From the NCBI GenBank assembly GCA_002297505.1, contig DBLQ01000009.1, forward strand, positions 1-5,663: DNA of 5,663 nucleotides. Reading direction: 5' to 3'. Source of the stretch: Flavobacteriales bacterium UBA720. Its GTDB lineage: Bacteria; Bacteroidota; Bacteroidia; Flavobacteriales; Weeksellaceae. Shown in pieces: positions 1-5,663 of this stretch (within the stretch, counting starts at the first letter, position 1; each line of letters opens with the position of its first letter). The position numbers and the translations under genes are program-made. The notes beneath the pieces are model-generated. The model was not told the DNA's origin. It worked only from the letters and a program-made list of their open reading frames with translations, and made no database searches.

Positions 1-1
1 C

Positions 2-502
2 GAATATGTATCTGTGAGCTCGCAAGAAGATACCGAGAAGGCCGACCTGATCCGCGAAAAGCGGGAATTAAAAGAGATGCCCGAAATTGAATTAAGGGAG
101 TTAGCCAAAATTTATGAAGCGCGTGGTGTAAGCCCAGAAACCGCCTTGAAAGTCGCAACCGAATTGACCGCTCACGATGCATTGGCAGCCCACGCTCACG
201 ACGAACTTGGCATCAACGAAATCACGCAGGCCAGACCACTTCAGGCAGCGCTGGCGTCCTTCGCATCATTCAGTCTGGGTGCACTTCTGCCGTTTGGCGT
301 TTCCCTACTGGCTCCCATTTCGCAGATGGTTTATTATCAATATGGATTTTCGATCATTTTCCTGATGATTCTCGGTTCTATTTCTGCAAAAACCGGCGGT
401 GCCAAAGTTGGCATTGCAGTCTTAAGAATCTGTTTCTGGGGCACCGTTGCTATGGGAATTACCGCGCTGGTCGGCCATCTTTTTGGGGTGAGTGTGGGGT
501 AA
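2..502 (+). CDS. VIT1/CCC1-family Fe2+/Mn2+ transporter, C-terminal part (5' end outside window)
   Basis: The family consists of membrane proteins that export or sequester iron and manganese. The frame is open from base 2 and begins EYVSVSSQEDTEKAD, matching the conserved (G)EYVSVSSQxDxE segment after the first transmembrane helices. The gene therefore starts left of the window, and the in-frame GTG at 14 is an internal Val codon, not a start. The 166 visible residues first hold a charged cytoplasmic helical region (about 12-75) rich in Glu, Asp and His, including ELRELAKIYEARGVS and TAHDALAAHAHDELG. This corresponds to the metal-binding domain of plant VIT1. Hydrophobic segments follow at about 82-104, 110-128 and 135-160, and the protein ends just after the last one, as is usual. 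The gene is convergent with galT, with 43 bp between the stops. Family assignment is firm; the exact metal is inference. Confidence 0.9.
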   Translation, partial: EYVSVSSQEDTEKADLIREKRELKEMPEIELRELAKIYEARGVSPETALKVATELTAHDALAAHAHDELGINEITQARPLQAALASFASFSLGALLPFGVSLLAPISQMVYYQYGFSIIFLMILGSISAKTGGAKVGIAVLRICFWGTVAMGITALVGHLFGVSVG

Positions 503-545
503 AAAAATTACTATTTTTACGAATGAGGTAATGTTTAATGATTAT

Positions 546-1613
546 TTAGTAAGCCTTCTGGTAATGTACAGTCGAGAGTTTCTTCAAAATCTCCGCGCTC
601 TGCTCCGGCGTAATATCACGCTGAGCTTCTGCCAACATTTCGTAGCCAACCATAAACTTTTTCACTTCAGCACTTCTCAGCAAAGGCGGATAAAAATGCA
701 TATGAAAATGCCATTCAGGATGAGGTTGTCCGTCGGTGGGCGACTGGTGGATGCCGGCTGAATACGGAAAGGATATTTCAAAAAGATTGTCGTATTTGGT
801 TGTTAAATCCTTTAGAACTGAGGCTAAAGAAAGTTTTTCAGACTCAGAAAAATCCCTCAGACTTTCCAATTTTCGTTTGCTCACAATCATTGTTTCATAA
901 GGCCAGATTGCCCAGAAAGGAATCAGTGCTATGAAATCCTCATTTTCTAAAATAATTCTCTCATCTGCCTTAAGTTCTTGTTTTACGTAATCTTCCAGAA
1001 GCGAAGTTCCGTTTTTATCAAAATATTTTTTCAGGTTTTCCTGAGTTTTCAAAACTATAGATGGGATGGAAGACTGCGCCCAGATCTGTCCGTGCGGATG
1101 CGGATTGCTGCAACCCATTACCTGTCCTTTGTTTTCAAAAATCTGAACGTAATTGATGTAATCCAGATTTCCCAGTTCTTCGTATTGGTTTTGCCACACA
1201 TCAACGACTTTTTTAATGTCATTAACTTCCATTTCGGGAAGAGTAAGACTGTGATTCTCAGAAAAACAGATCACACGGTTGATGCCTCTTTCAGGTTGTA
1301 AGGAGAAAAAATCAGAAGTTTCTCCATTAAATTCCACTTCGTCTTTCATCAGGGAACCGAAATCGTTTTCAAACACAAAAACACCTTTGTAATCCGGATT
1401 TTTTTCGCCGTTAACACGCGTATTTCCGGAGCAGAGATAGCAGTTTTCATCGTGTGCGGGAAGTTTCTCTTCTGCTCTTGTCTCGGTTTGTCCCTGCCAA
1501 GGGCGGTTCGCACGTTGTGGAGATACCAGAATCCATTCATCCAACAGCGGATTGTATCTTCTGTGCGGGTGTTTCTTTGGGTCAAATGACGAATTCATTT
1601 TCTTTGTATTCAT
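546..1613 (-). CDS. galT: Galactose-1-phosphate uridylyltransferase (GalT)
   Basis: This cytoplasmic Leloir enzyme converts UDP-glucose plus galactose-1-phosphate to glucose-1-phosphate plus UDP-galactose. The N-terminus contains HPHRRYNPL followed by WILVSPQRANRPWQG, typical of class I GalT. Cys58 and Cys61 (CYLC) match the zinc-binding cysteines, and His121 (SENHS) lies at the position of a further zinc ligand. SNPHPHGQ at 169-176 is the active site: His174 should be the uridylylated nucleophile, His172 a metal ligand and Gln176 the conserved glutamine. The C-terminus has the His-rich strand WHFHMHFYPPLLRS (301-314) and KFMVGYEMLAEAQRD. The length of 355 aa is close to the E. coli enzyme, so the gene is complete. 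It overlaps the end of galK by 32 bp from the ATG at 1613. A second ATG at 1598 (MNSSFDP) gives a start closer to the family's and still overlaps by 17 bp, so the start is uncertain. Overlap implies co-transcription with galK. Confidence 0.96.
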   Translation of the reverse strand: MNTKKMNSSFDPKKHPHRRYNPLLDEWILVSPQRANRPWQGQTETRAEEKLPAHDENCYLCSGNTRVNGEKNPDYKGVFVFENDFGSLMKDEVEFNGETSDFFSLQPERGINRVICFSENHSLTLPEMEVNDIKKVVDVWQNQYEELGNLDYINYVQIFENKGQVMGCSNPHPHGQIWAQSSIPSIVLKTQENLKKYFDKNGTSLLEDYVKQELKADERIILENEDFIALIPFWAIWPYETMIVSKRKLESLRDFSESEKLSLASVLKDLTTKYDNLFEISFPYSAGIHQSPTDGQPHPEWHFHMHFYPPLLRSAEVKKFMVGYEMLAEAQRDITPEQSAEILKKLSTVHYQKAY

Positions 1614-2766
1614 TTATTCCGTCCGATATTTTTACTTGGTAAACTTTCATTTCTATGTTGAAAGCCGTTTTATATTTTTTTGAGATATTTTCGGTGACAG
1701 CATCCACATTTTCGTCTTTTATAAGGTTAATGCTGCATCCGCCGAAACCGCCGCCCATAATTCTTGCGCCCATCACGCCGCTTTCTTTTAAAGTTTCTTC
1801 CACCATAAAATCCAGTTCGTCACAGCTCACTTCAAATTCAGTCGACAATCCGGAATGGGTTTCATTCAAAAGTTGACCAAGATATTCTACATCACCTTCT
1901 GACAAAGCTTTTGCAGCTTTTTCCACCCTTTTGATTTCTTTGAGAAGATAAAAGCATCTTTTATAAGATATCTCTCCCATTTCTGCTCTGCTTTCATTCA
2001 GCATCTCAAAACTGAAATCCCTGAATTTCTGTACCTCAGGAAATTTTTCCCACAATACTTTTTTACCGTTATCAACATCTCTTCTTCTGTCGTTGTATCC
2101 GGAAGTAAGATGGGTATGTTTTACGCAACTGTCGAAAAGAACTAAGCTGTAACCATCAATATTCGCTTCAAAATACTGATGCTCCAAAGAATTGCAATCG
2201 AGCATGATCACTTTATGCTCTTTTCCGAAAACGGACGAAAACTGATCCATAATACCGCATTTTACGCCTACAAAAGTATGTTCGGATTTCTGACCAATGA
2301 CCGCTATTTCTTTTTTATTTAAATGTAAATCAAAAATTTCATTGAGAATATAAGCAAATCCACATTCCAAAGCTGCCGAAGACGACAAACCGGAACCCAT
2401 CGGAATCGTGCTGCTGAAAGCAATCTGCAAACCTCCGACTTCTTTTCCCGCTTCCTGAATGACATTGAAAACGCCCAACAAATAATTCACCCAGGTCTGC
2501 GAAACGGGTTTCTGTTTTTCATCGATATTAAAACGGAAAGAATCATCGAAATCTTTCGCAAAAAAAGAAATTTCCGAATCCTGAGTTTTTTTTACGGCAA
2601 AACAGATATGCTTATCAATAGCGGCAGGAAGCACGAAACCATCACTGTAATCCACGTGTTCACCGATAATGTTGATTCTTCCCGGTGCCAGAAAAATCCG
2701 TTCCGGCTCCGATTCAAAAGCCGAGCAAAAGGCTTCTTTTGTATATTTAATTAAATTCTCCTGCAT
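1582..2766 (-). CDS. galK: Galactokinase (GalK)
   Basis: This enzyme phosphorylates alpha-D-galactose to galactose-1-phosphate with ATP in the cytoplasm, feeding GalT directly downstream. All three GHMP-kinase motifs are present. Motif 1 is APGRINIIGEHVDYSDG (27-43), which contains the galactokinase signature. Motif 2 is the glycine/serine-rich ATP loop PMGSGLSSSAAL (122-133). Motif 3 is GARIMGGGFGGC (333-344). Arg29 and Asp174, in CGIMDQFSS, match the catalytic Arg and Asp of characterised galactokinases. The 394-aa length is normal. The start ATG (2764-2766) is followed by a typical short N-terminal helix and has no Shine-Dalgarno sequence (leader aatttgcagatttt), as is common in Bacteroidota. 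The gene lies 55 bp after the oxidoreductase stop and overlaps galT. The galK-galT order and overlap indicate an operon; no galE or galM is visible. Confidence 0.97.
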   Translation of the reverse strand: MQENLIKYTKEAFCSAFESEPERIFLAPGRINIIGEHVDYSDGFVLPAAIDKHICFAVKKTQDSEISFFAKDFDDSFRFNIDEKQKPVSQTWVNYLLGVFNVIQEAGKEVGGLQIAFSSTIPMGSGLSSSAALECGFAYILNEIFDLHLNKKEIAVIGQKSEHTFVGVKCGIMDQFSSVFGKEHKVIMLDCNSLEHQYFEANIDGYSLVLFDSCVKHTHLTSGYNDRRRDVDNGKKVLWEKFPEVQKFRDFSFEMLNESRAEMGEISYKRCFYLLKEIKRVEKAAKALSEGDVEYLGQLLNETHSGLSTEFEVSCDELDFMVEETLKESGVMGARIMGGGFGGCSINLIKDENVDAVTENISKKYKTAFNIEMKVYQVKISDGINEYKENEFVI

Positions 2767-2821
2767 AAAATCTGCAAATTATATTGGGTTGGAAAGTTTT
2801 AATTTTAAAATTGGATTAAAG

Positions 2822-3832
2822 TTATGCTTTTCTGCCCAGGTTACTGTCCTGCTCCATCGGAAAAACGATGCCTGCCAGATTTCTGATTCTTTCTAACGTC
2901 TGCATCAGCAAAACCGTGTCGGAATGGGTAACAACAGGACTTTCAGTCAGTCCGTTCAGAAGACAGTTGGTGGCGTGACGGGCTTCGTACTGATAGCCGA
3001 GCCCTTCCTCTTTTTCTGTTTCGATAATTGTCTTTTTTCCATCAACATAAAGTTCTAAGACCGAATTGGAATCGTAAAAAGGTGCAGTCATTTTTAATCT
3101 TCCGAGCGTTCCGGAAATTTCAACTTCTGTACCGAGATCCGCTGAAATTGTTGAAAAAAGATTTGCCATCGCTCCGTTATTATATTCAAAAATAATGGCA
3201 CACTGCTCATCGATTCCTTGGTCAGTAGTATTGGTGCTCACCTTGATTTCATCAGGTATTCCTAAAATATCGAGTGTCGTAAAGATATTGTAAATCCCGA
3301 TATCCATCAGAGAACCGCCGCCTAATTCAGGATTTAACAGACGTGAGTTTGGTTCTGCATTGGCTCGAAAACCAAAATTCGCCAAAACTGCTTTGATGTC
3401 ACCCAAAATTCCGCTTTTCACGATGTCGATCATTTTCTGATAATGTGGAAGAAATTTCGTCCACAGGGCATCCATCAAAAATAAATTTTTCCCGCGGGCT
3501 GAACTTATCATTTCCAAAGCCTGATTTTCGTTCATTGCAAATGGTTTTTCGCAGAGAACGGCTTTTCCGTTATTCAGGCAGAGTAAAGTGTTGGGATGAT
3601 GAAGATTGTTGGGCGTCGCGATGTATATGATGTCAACTTCGGCAGATTTTGCCAATTCTTCATAGCTTCCAAAACTTATTGTAATACCCAGTTCATCAGC
3701 AAATTTTTCAGCCGTTTCCAGGGAACGGGAACCTACTGCCACGAGTTCGGCATTGTCGACCAACCTCAGGTCCGATGCAAACTTATGCGCAATGTTTCCA
3801 GTTCCTAAAATTCCCCAGCGTACTTTTTTCAT
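2822..3832 (-). CDS. Gfo/Idh/MocA-family NAD(P)-dependent oxidoreductase
   Basis: This 336-aa protein has the two-domain layout of the glucose-fructose oxidoreductase/inositol dehydrogenase/MocA family. Its Rossmann fold starts with RWGILGTGNIAHKFASDL (5-22), containing the GxGxxA-type dinucleotide loop. It continues through VAVGSRSLETAEKFA and IATPNNLHHP (71-80) to CEKPFAMN (94-101), where Lys96 is the usual conserved lysine of the EKP motif. The C-terminal alpha/beta domain has DALWTKFLPHY (121-131) and GGGSLMDIGIYN (171-182), which carries the DxGxY pattern. The DALWTKF segment and overall length resemble the dimeric dihydrodiol dehydrogenase-like subgroup, but the substrate cannot be assigned. 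It precedes galK by 55 bp on the same strand, so co-transcription and a role in sugar oxidation are reasonable inferences only. The ATG at 3832 has no Shine-Dalgarno and an A-rich leader. Confidence 0.92.
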   Translation of the reverse strand: MKKVRWGILGTGNIAHKFASDLRLVDNAELVAVGSRSLETAEKFADELGITISFGSYEELAKSAEVDIIYIATPNNLHHPNTLLCLNNGKAVLCEKPFAMNENQALEMISSARGKNLFLMDALWTKFLPHYQKMIDIVKSGILGDIKAVLANFGFRANAEPNSRLLNPELGGGSLMDIGIYNIFTTLDILGIPDEIKVSTNTTDQGIDEQCAIIFEYNNGAMANLFSTISADLGTEVEISGTLGRLKMTAPFYDSNSVLELYVDGKKTIIETEKEEGLGYQYEARHATNCLLNGLTESPVVTHSDTVLLMQTLERIRNLAGIVFPMEQDSNLGRKA

Positions 3833-3862
3833 ATCGATTTTTTGTTAGCTTAAATATGATTT

Positions 3863-3940
3863 AACTACTAAGAACTCAAAGAATTCACAAGGAATACAAA
3901 CTTGTGAACTTCGTGAAAAACCTGGTGTACTTTGTGGTTT
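3863..3940. repeat. CACAAAG-type intergenic repeat with inverted arms
   Basis: This fills most of the spacer between the transketolase C-terminal gene and the oxidoreductase. The left half carries the words actcaaag and ttcacaagg. The right half is the opposite orientation of the same theme: on the minus strand it reads accacaaagtacacc, then ttcacgaagttcacaag. The core is a perfect 8-bp inverted repeat, TTCACAAG (3884-3891) and CTTGTGAA (3901-3908), with a 9-nt loop. The words recur about every 11-12 bases. I recall similar strings in spacers of Flavobacteriia genomes. No T-run follows the hairpin on the minus strand, so it is not a standard terminator. Confidence 0.6.
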
Positions 3941-3978
3941 TAAATGCAGCATTTTTAGAAAATGAAATATTACAGACT

Positions 3979-4935
3979 TTATGATTTTCGGCTTATCACT
4001 TTTTTAACCGCTGCCACGATGTCATTCGCAGTTAATCCGTATTTTTCCATGAGTTGATCCGGAGTTCCGCTTTCTCCGAAACTGTCGTTGACGGCAACAT
4101 ATTCCTGAGGCGCAAGATATTCTGTAATCAGAAGCTGTGCAACACTGTCGCCTAGTCCGCCTAATCTGTTGTGTTCTTCCGCAGTTACTAAACAACCCGT
4201 TTTTTTAACGGAATTAAGAATAGCTTCCGAATCCAAAGGTTTAATAGTATGCATATTAATAATTTCTGCATCGATTCCCTGCTCTTCCAGAATTTCGCCG
4301 GCTTTGATGGCTTCCCAAACCAAATGGCCTGTTGCAACAATTGTTACATCTTTTCCTTCATTCACCATCCAGGCTTTTCCGATTTCGAAAGTCTGATTTT
4401 CATCGGTAAAAACAGGAATCACCGGACGTCCGAATCTCAGATAAACCGGTCCTTCATAATCGGCAATGGCAATGGTTGCGGCTTTGGTCTGGTTGTAGTC
4501 GCAGGTGTTGATGACCGTCATTCCCGGAAGCATTTTCATCAGGCCGATGTCTTCCAGGATTTGATGCGTTGCACCGTCTTCACCTAAAGTGAGACCTGCG
4601 TGGGATGCGCAGATCTTTACATTTTTCCCCGAATACGCCACCGACTGACGGATCTGGTCGTACACTCTTCCGGTAGAAAAGTTGGCAAATGTTCCGGTAA
4701 ACGGAATTTTTCCTTCAGTAGCCAGTCCGGCAGCCATCCCGATCATATTGGCTTCTGCAATGCCAACCTGGAAGAATCTTTCCGGTGCTTTTTCTATGAA
4801 TTTTTCGAATTTCAGAGAACCGATCAGATCGGCGCAAAGGGCGACAACTTCAGGATTTTCATCGGCCAATTCTGCCATGCCGGCTCCGAAACCGCTTCGG
4901 GTATCTTTTTTTTCTGTGTAGGTATATTTTTTCAT
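3979..4935 (-). CDS. Transketolase, C-terminal (pyrimidine-binding) subunit
   Basis: This is the second half of a split transketolase. It holds the TPP pyrimidine-binding domain and the C-terminal domain, and should pair with the N-terminal subunit encoded upstream. The reaction moves two-carbon ketol units between sugar phosphates in the pentose phosphate pathway. FFQVGIAEANMIGMAAGLA (54-72) contains Glu61, the expected TPP-activating glutamate. SHAGLTLGEDGATHQ (111-125) carries the conserved GEDGxTHQ motif with His124. The C-terminal domain spans about 195-310 and includes TAEEHNRLGGLGDSVA. I chose the ATG at 4935 (MKKYTYTEKKDTRSGFG, 318 aa), where family homology begins. The frame stays open upstream to an ATG at 5016, but those 27 extra codons translate a CGCAAAG-type spacer repeat into a Lys/Arg-rich tail and are probably not made. 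DXP synthase or a pyruvate dehydrogenase beta subunit also share this fold, but the partner upstream favours transketolase. Confidence 0.93.
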   Translation of the reverse strand: MKKYTYTEKKDTRSGFGAGMAELADENPEVVALCADLIGSLKFEKFIEKAPERFFQVGIAEANMIGMAAGLATEGKIPFTGTFANFSTGRVYDQIRQSVAYSGKNVKICASHAGLTLGEDGATHQILEDIGLMKMLPGMTVINTCDYNQTKAATIAIADYEGPVYLRFGRPVIPVFTDENQTFEIGKAWMVNEGKDVTIVATGHLVWEAIKAGEILEEQGIDAEIINMHTIKPLDSEAILNSVKKTGCLVTAEEHNRLGGLGDSVAQLLITEYLAPQEYVAVNDSFGESGTPDQLMEKYGLTANDIVAAVKKVISRKS

Positions 4936-4960
4936 TTGATTAATCTGTTGATTTTGTTTT

Positions 4961-5038
4961 AAACGCAAAGAGCGCAAAGATTTTTTTATCTTATTGAGGA
5001 TATTTTTCGTTCGCAAAGGCGCTTCGCTCAGCTAAGAA
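4961..5038. repeat. CGCAAAG-type intergenic repeat upstream of the transketolase C-terminal gene
   Basis: The plus strand reads AACGCAAAG and AGCGCAAAG (4962-4979), then a T-run. After a short unrelated stretch comes TTCGCAAAGG (5010-5019), followed by CGCTTCGCTCAGCTAAG. The heptamer CGCAAAG occurs three times: twice tandemly with 9-bp spacing, and once about 38 bp further on. It lies in the 5' leader of the gene starting at 4935. Read on the minus strand it creates an apparent 27-codon N-terminal extension. Confidence 0.6.
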
Positions 5039-5106
5039 AGTGGGTTCCTCAAGTAAATTTTATCCGATGTTTTTACAAAATATTTTTTTTGTGAATACTA
5101 AAAGCT

Positions 5107-5293
5107 TTACAGGTCACCTCTACGAGATTTTGTGATGCCGAATTATTTTTGATCTATTATCAGTTCGCTCCTACGGAGCATTTATTATTCTAAAACGTAT
5201 TTAGATTGAGCCACAGCGTGGCGAACTGTTAATAGCAAAATTAAGTTTAGAGCATCAAGCTCCGTAGGAGCGACCTGTAATTTGACATCACAA
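5107..5293. repeat. Nested inverted-repeat element with CTCCTACGGAG hairpins
   Basis: Several inverted repeats share roughly one centre. TTACAGGTC (5107-5115) pairs with GACCTGTAA (5272-5280). TTGTGATG (5130-5137) pairs with CATCACAA (5286-5293). CTATTATCAGTTCGC (5154-5168) pairs with GCGAACTGTTAATAG (5221-5235) with one mismatch. Inside are three 13-nt mini-hairpins, each with a 5-bp stem and 3-nt loop: GCTCCTACGGAGC (5167-5179), GCCACAGCGTGGC (5210-5222) and GCTCCGTAGGAGC (5259-5271). The first and third are reverse complements of each other. A degraded copy of the ACAGGTCGCTCCTACGG motif appears at 5110-5125. No transposase is present, so this may be a small non-autonomous or REP-like element. 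Confidence 0.65.
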
Positions 5294-5400
5294 TAAATTT
5301 CATTGTTCTTCCCGAAAACTTTTTCTCTTGAATGTTTTGTTCGTTGATTGATTTGGAACGGCGAATCTATCTCCACTTTATTATTTTTTATTTTAAATCA

Positions 5401-5520
5401 ATGAATCTCGTTCCTCGATTTCTCGCAGCCCGGCTTGAGTGGAGCTCTTTTTGCAAATTTTGGTGCCGGCAAAAGCCTTGGCAAATTTGTAAAAAAGCGG
5501 GAACGGAAGACGGATAAAGC
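5401..5520. repeat. Structured repeat-like element with long imperfect hairpin, downstream of the transketolase N-terminal gene
   Basis: The centre is GGC-AAAA-GCC (5468-5477). It is enclosed by TGCC/GGCA (5464-5467 with 5480-5483) and then by CTTTTTGCAAATTT (5447-5460) against AAATTTGTAAAAAAG (5483-5497), with one G-T pair and small bulges. Further out, CGTTCC (5409-5414) pairs with GGAACG (5500-5505). On the minus strand the block starts 41 nt after the stop of the N-terminal subunit gene and would translate in one frame through GLREIEERDSLI. I remember that string at the ends of unrelated hypothetical proteins from Flavobacteriia, which suggests a dispersed element rather than a gene. Its role as RNA structure, terminator or mobile DNA cannot be decided here. 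Confidence 0.5.
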
Positions 5521-5561
5521 TGCCCAAATCTAACATAGTAGTTCAACGGAGTCAAATAATT

Positions 5562-5663
5562 TTAGTAATCGCCCAAAGTTTCTTCGAGTTGATCTAAAGC
5601 TTTTTGTAATTGCTCGTCATTCGGTGCTTTTCCGTGCCACGCGTGGCTTCCCATCATATAATC
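5562..5663 (-). CDS. Transketolase, N-terminal (TPP pyrophosphate-binding) subunit, C-terminal tail only
   Basis: The right edge cuts this gene, leaving its last 33 codons and a TAA stop (minus strand, 5564-5562). The peptide DYMMGSHAWHGKAPNDEQL, continuing to EETLGDY, matches the end of transketolase N-terminal subunits. There a W/HHGKAPxDEQ segment follows the TPP pyrophosphate domain and a short acidic helix closes the protein. The remaining roughly 250 residues, including the GDG-type TPP/Mg motif, lie outside the window, so the call rests on this tail plus the C-terminal subunit gene next on the same strand. In many Flavobacteriia the two genes are close together. Here they are separated by 626 bp of repeat-bearing DNA. 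Confidence 0.85.
   Translation of the reverse strand, partial: DYMMGSHAWHGKAPNDEQLQKALDQLEETLGDY

Larger units (their letters stand above)
4936..5561. other. Gene-free 626-bp spacer between the transketolase subunit genes
   Basis: I see no credible gene here. Open frames at 5185-5376 (minus) and 5332-5517 (plus) run through hairpin repeats and show no protein-family features. From left to right the spacer holds CGCAAAG-type repeats (4961-5038), an A/T-rich stretch, a nested inverted-repeat element (5107-5293), about 100 bp of A/T-rich DNA with no structure I can support (5294-5400), and a second structured element (5401-5520). The promoter of the C-terminal subunit gene, if it has its own, must lie here, but I cannot identify a clear TAnnTTTG/TTTG pair. 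Confidence 0.8.

Noticed and set aside
503..545. Possible bidirectional terminator between the convergent VIT1-like gene and galT
   Set aside because: Only a weak A/T-only stem (AAAAA 503-507 with TTTTT 514-518) is visible, without G/C pairs, so it cannot be supported as a terminator.
492..761. 89-codon plus-strand open frame over the end of galT
   Set aside because: Almost all of it is antisense to the conserved C-terminal end of galT; it is a shadow frame.
2767..2821. Possible galK promoter (TATAATTTG near the start) and the palindrome AATTTTAAAATT at 2801-2812
   Set aside because: The match to the Bacteroidota TAnnTTTG box has the wrong internal spacing, no clear -33 TTTG is found, and the palindrome is low-complexity A/T, so neither can be claimed as a control site.
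3942..3954. AAATGCAGCATTT palindrome followed by T residues, as a terminator after the transketolase C-subunit gene
   Set aside because: The stem is only 5 bp and A/T-rich, and the T-run is on the plus strand while the gene is on the minus strand.
4600..4962. 120-codon plus-strand open frame antisense to the transketolase C-subunit
   Set aside because: It overlaps the conserved TPP-binding coding region on the other strand and resembles no family; it is a shadow frame.
5185..5376. 63-codon minus-strand open frame in the transketolase spacer
   Set aside because: Most of it is a translation of the inverted-repeat element (its CTCCGTAGGAGCGACCTG copy gives QVAPTEL), with no domain, no ribosome-binding context and no gene-like composition.
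5332..5517. 61-codon plus-strand open frame overlapping the 5401-5520 element
   Set aside because: It runs through a strong hairpin on the opposite strand to the neighbouring genes and shows no recognisable protein features.

Overview
The window looks like ordinary chromosome from a member of the Flavobacteriia, most likely close to Chryseobacterium (Weeksellaceae). Four observations support this. Transketolase is encoded as two separate polypeptides. Start codons lack Shine-Dalgarno sequences and sit behind A/T-rich leaders. Coding DNA is mostly A/T-rich. The spacers carry repeat types (CGCAAAG/CACAAAG strings, CTCCTACGGAG hairpins, and a sequence that would read GLREIEERDSLI) that I associate with this group from memory. 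The genus assignment is inference.

Layout. A plus-strand gene cut by the left edge (2-502) is the C-terminal part of a VIT1/CCC1-family metal transporter. It converges on a block in which every gene lies on the minus strand. In the direction of transcription (right to left) these are: the last 33 codons of the transketolase N-terminal subunit (5562-5663, cut by the right edge); a 626-bp gene-free spacer filled with three different repeat or hairpin elements; the transketolase C-terminal subunit (3979-4935); a 146-bp spacer with another repeat; a Gfo/Idh/MocA oxidoreductase (2822-3832); galactokinase galK (1582-2766); and galactose-1-phosphate uridylyltransferase galT (546-1613), whose start overlaps the end of galK.

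Function. GalK and GalT are the second and third enzymes of the Leloir pathway. GalK phosphorylates galactose, and GalT exchanges Gal-1-P with UDP-glucose to give Glc-1-P and UDP-galactose. No galE, galM, sugar transporter or regulator is visible here. The oxidoreductase 55 bp upstream of galK may be co-transcribed and may act on a sugar, but its substrate cannot be read from the sequence. The two transketolase halves together form the TPP enzyme of the non-oxidative pentose phosphate pathway.

I found no defence system, CRISPR array, RNA gene, insertion-sequence transposase or convincing new system. The most unusual part is the repeat-packed spacer that separates the two transketolase subunit genes.
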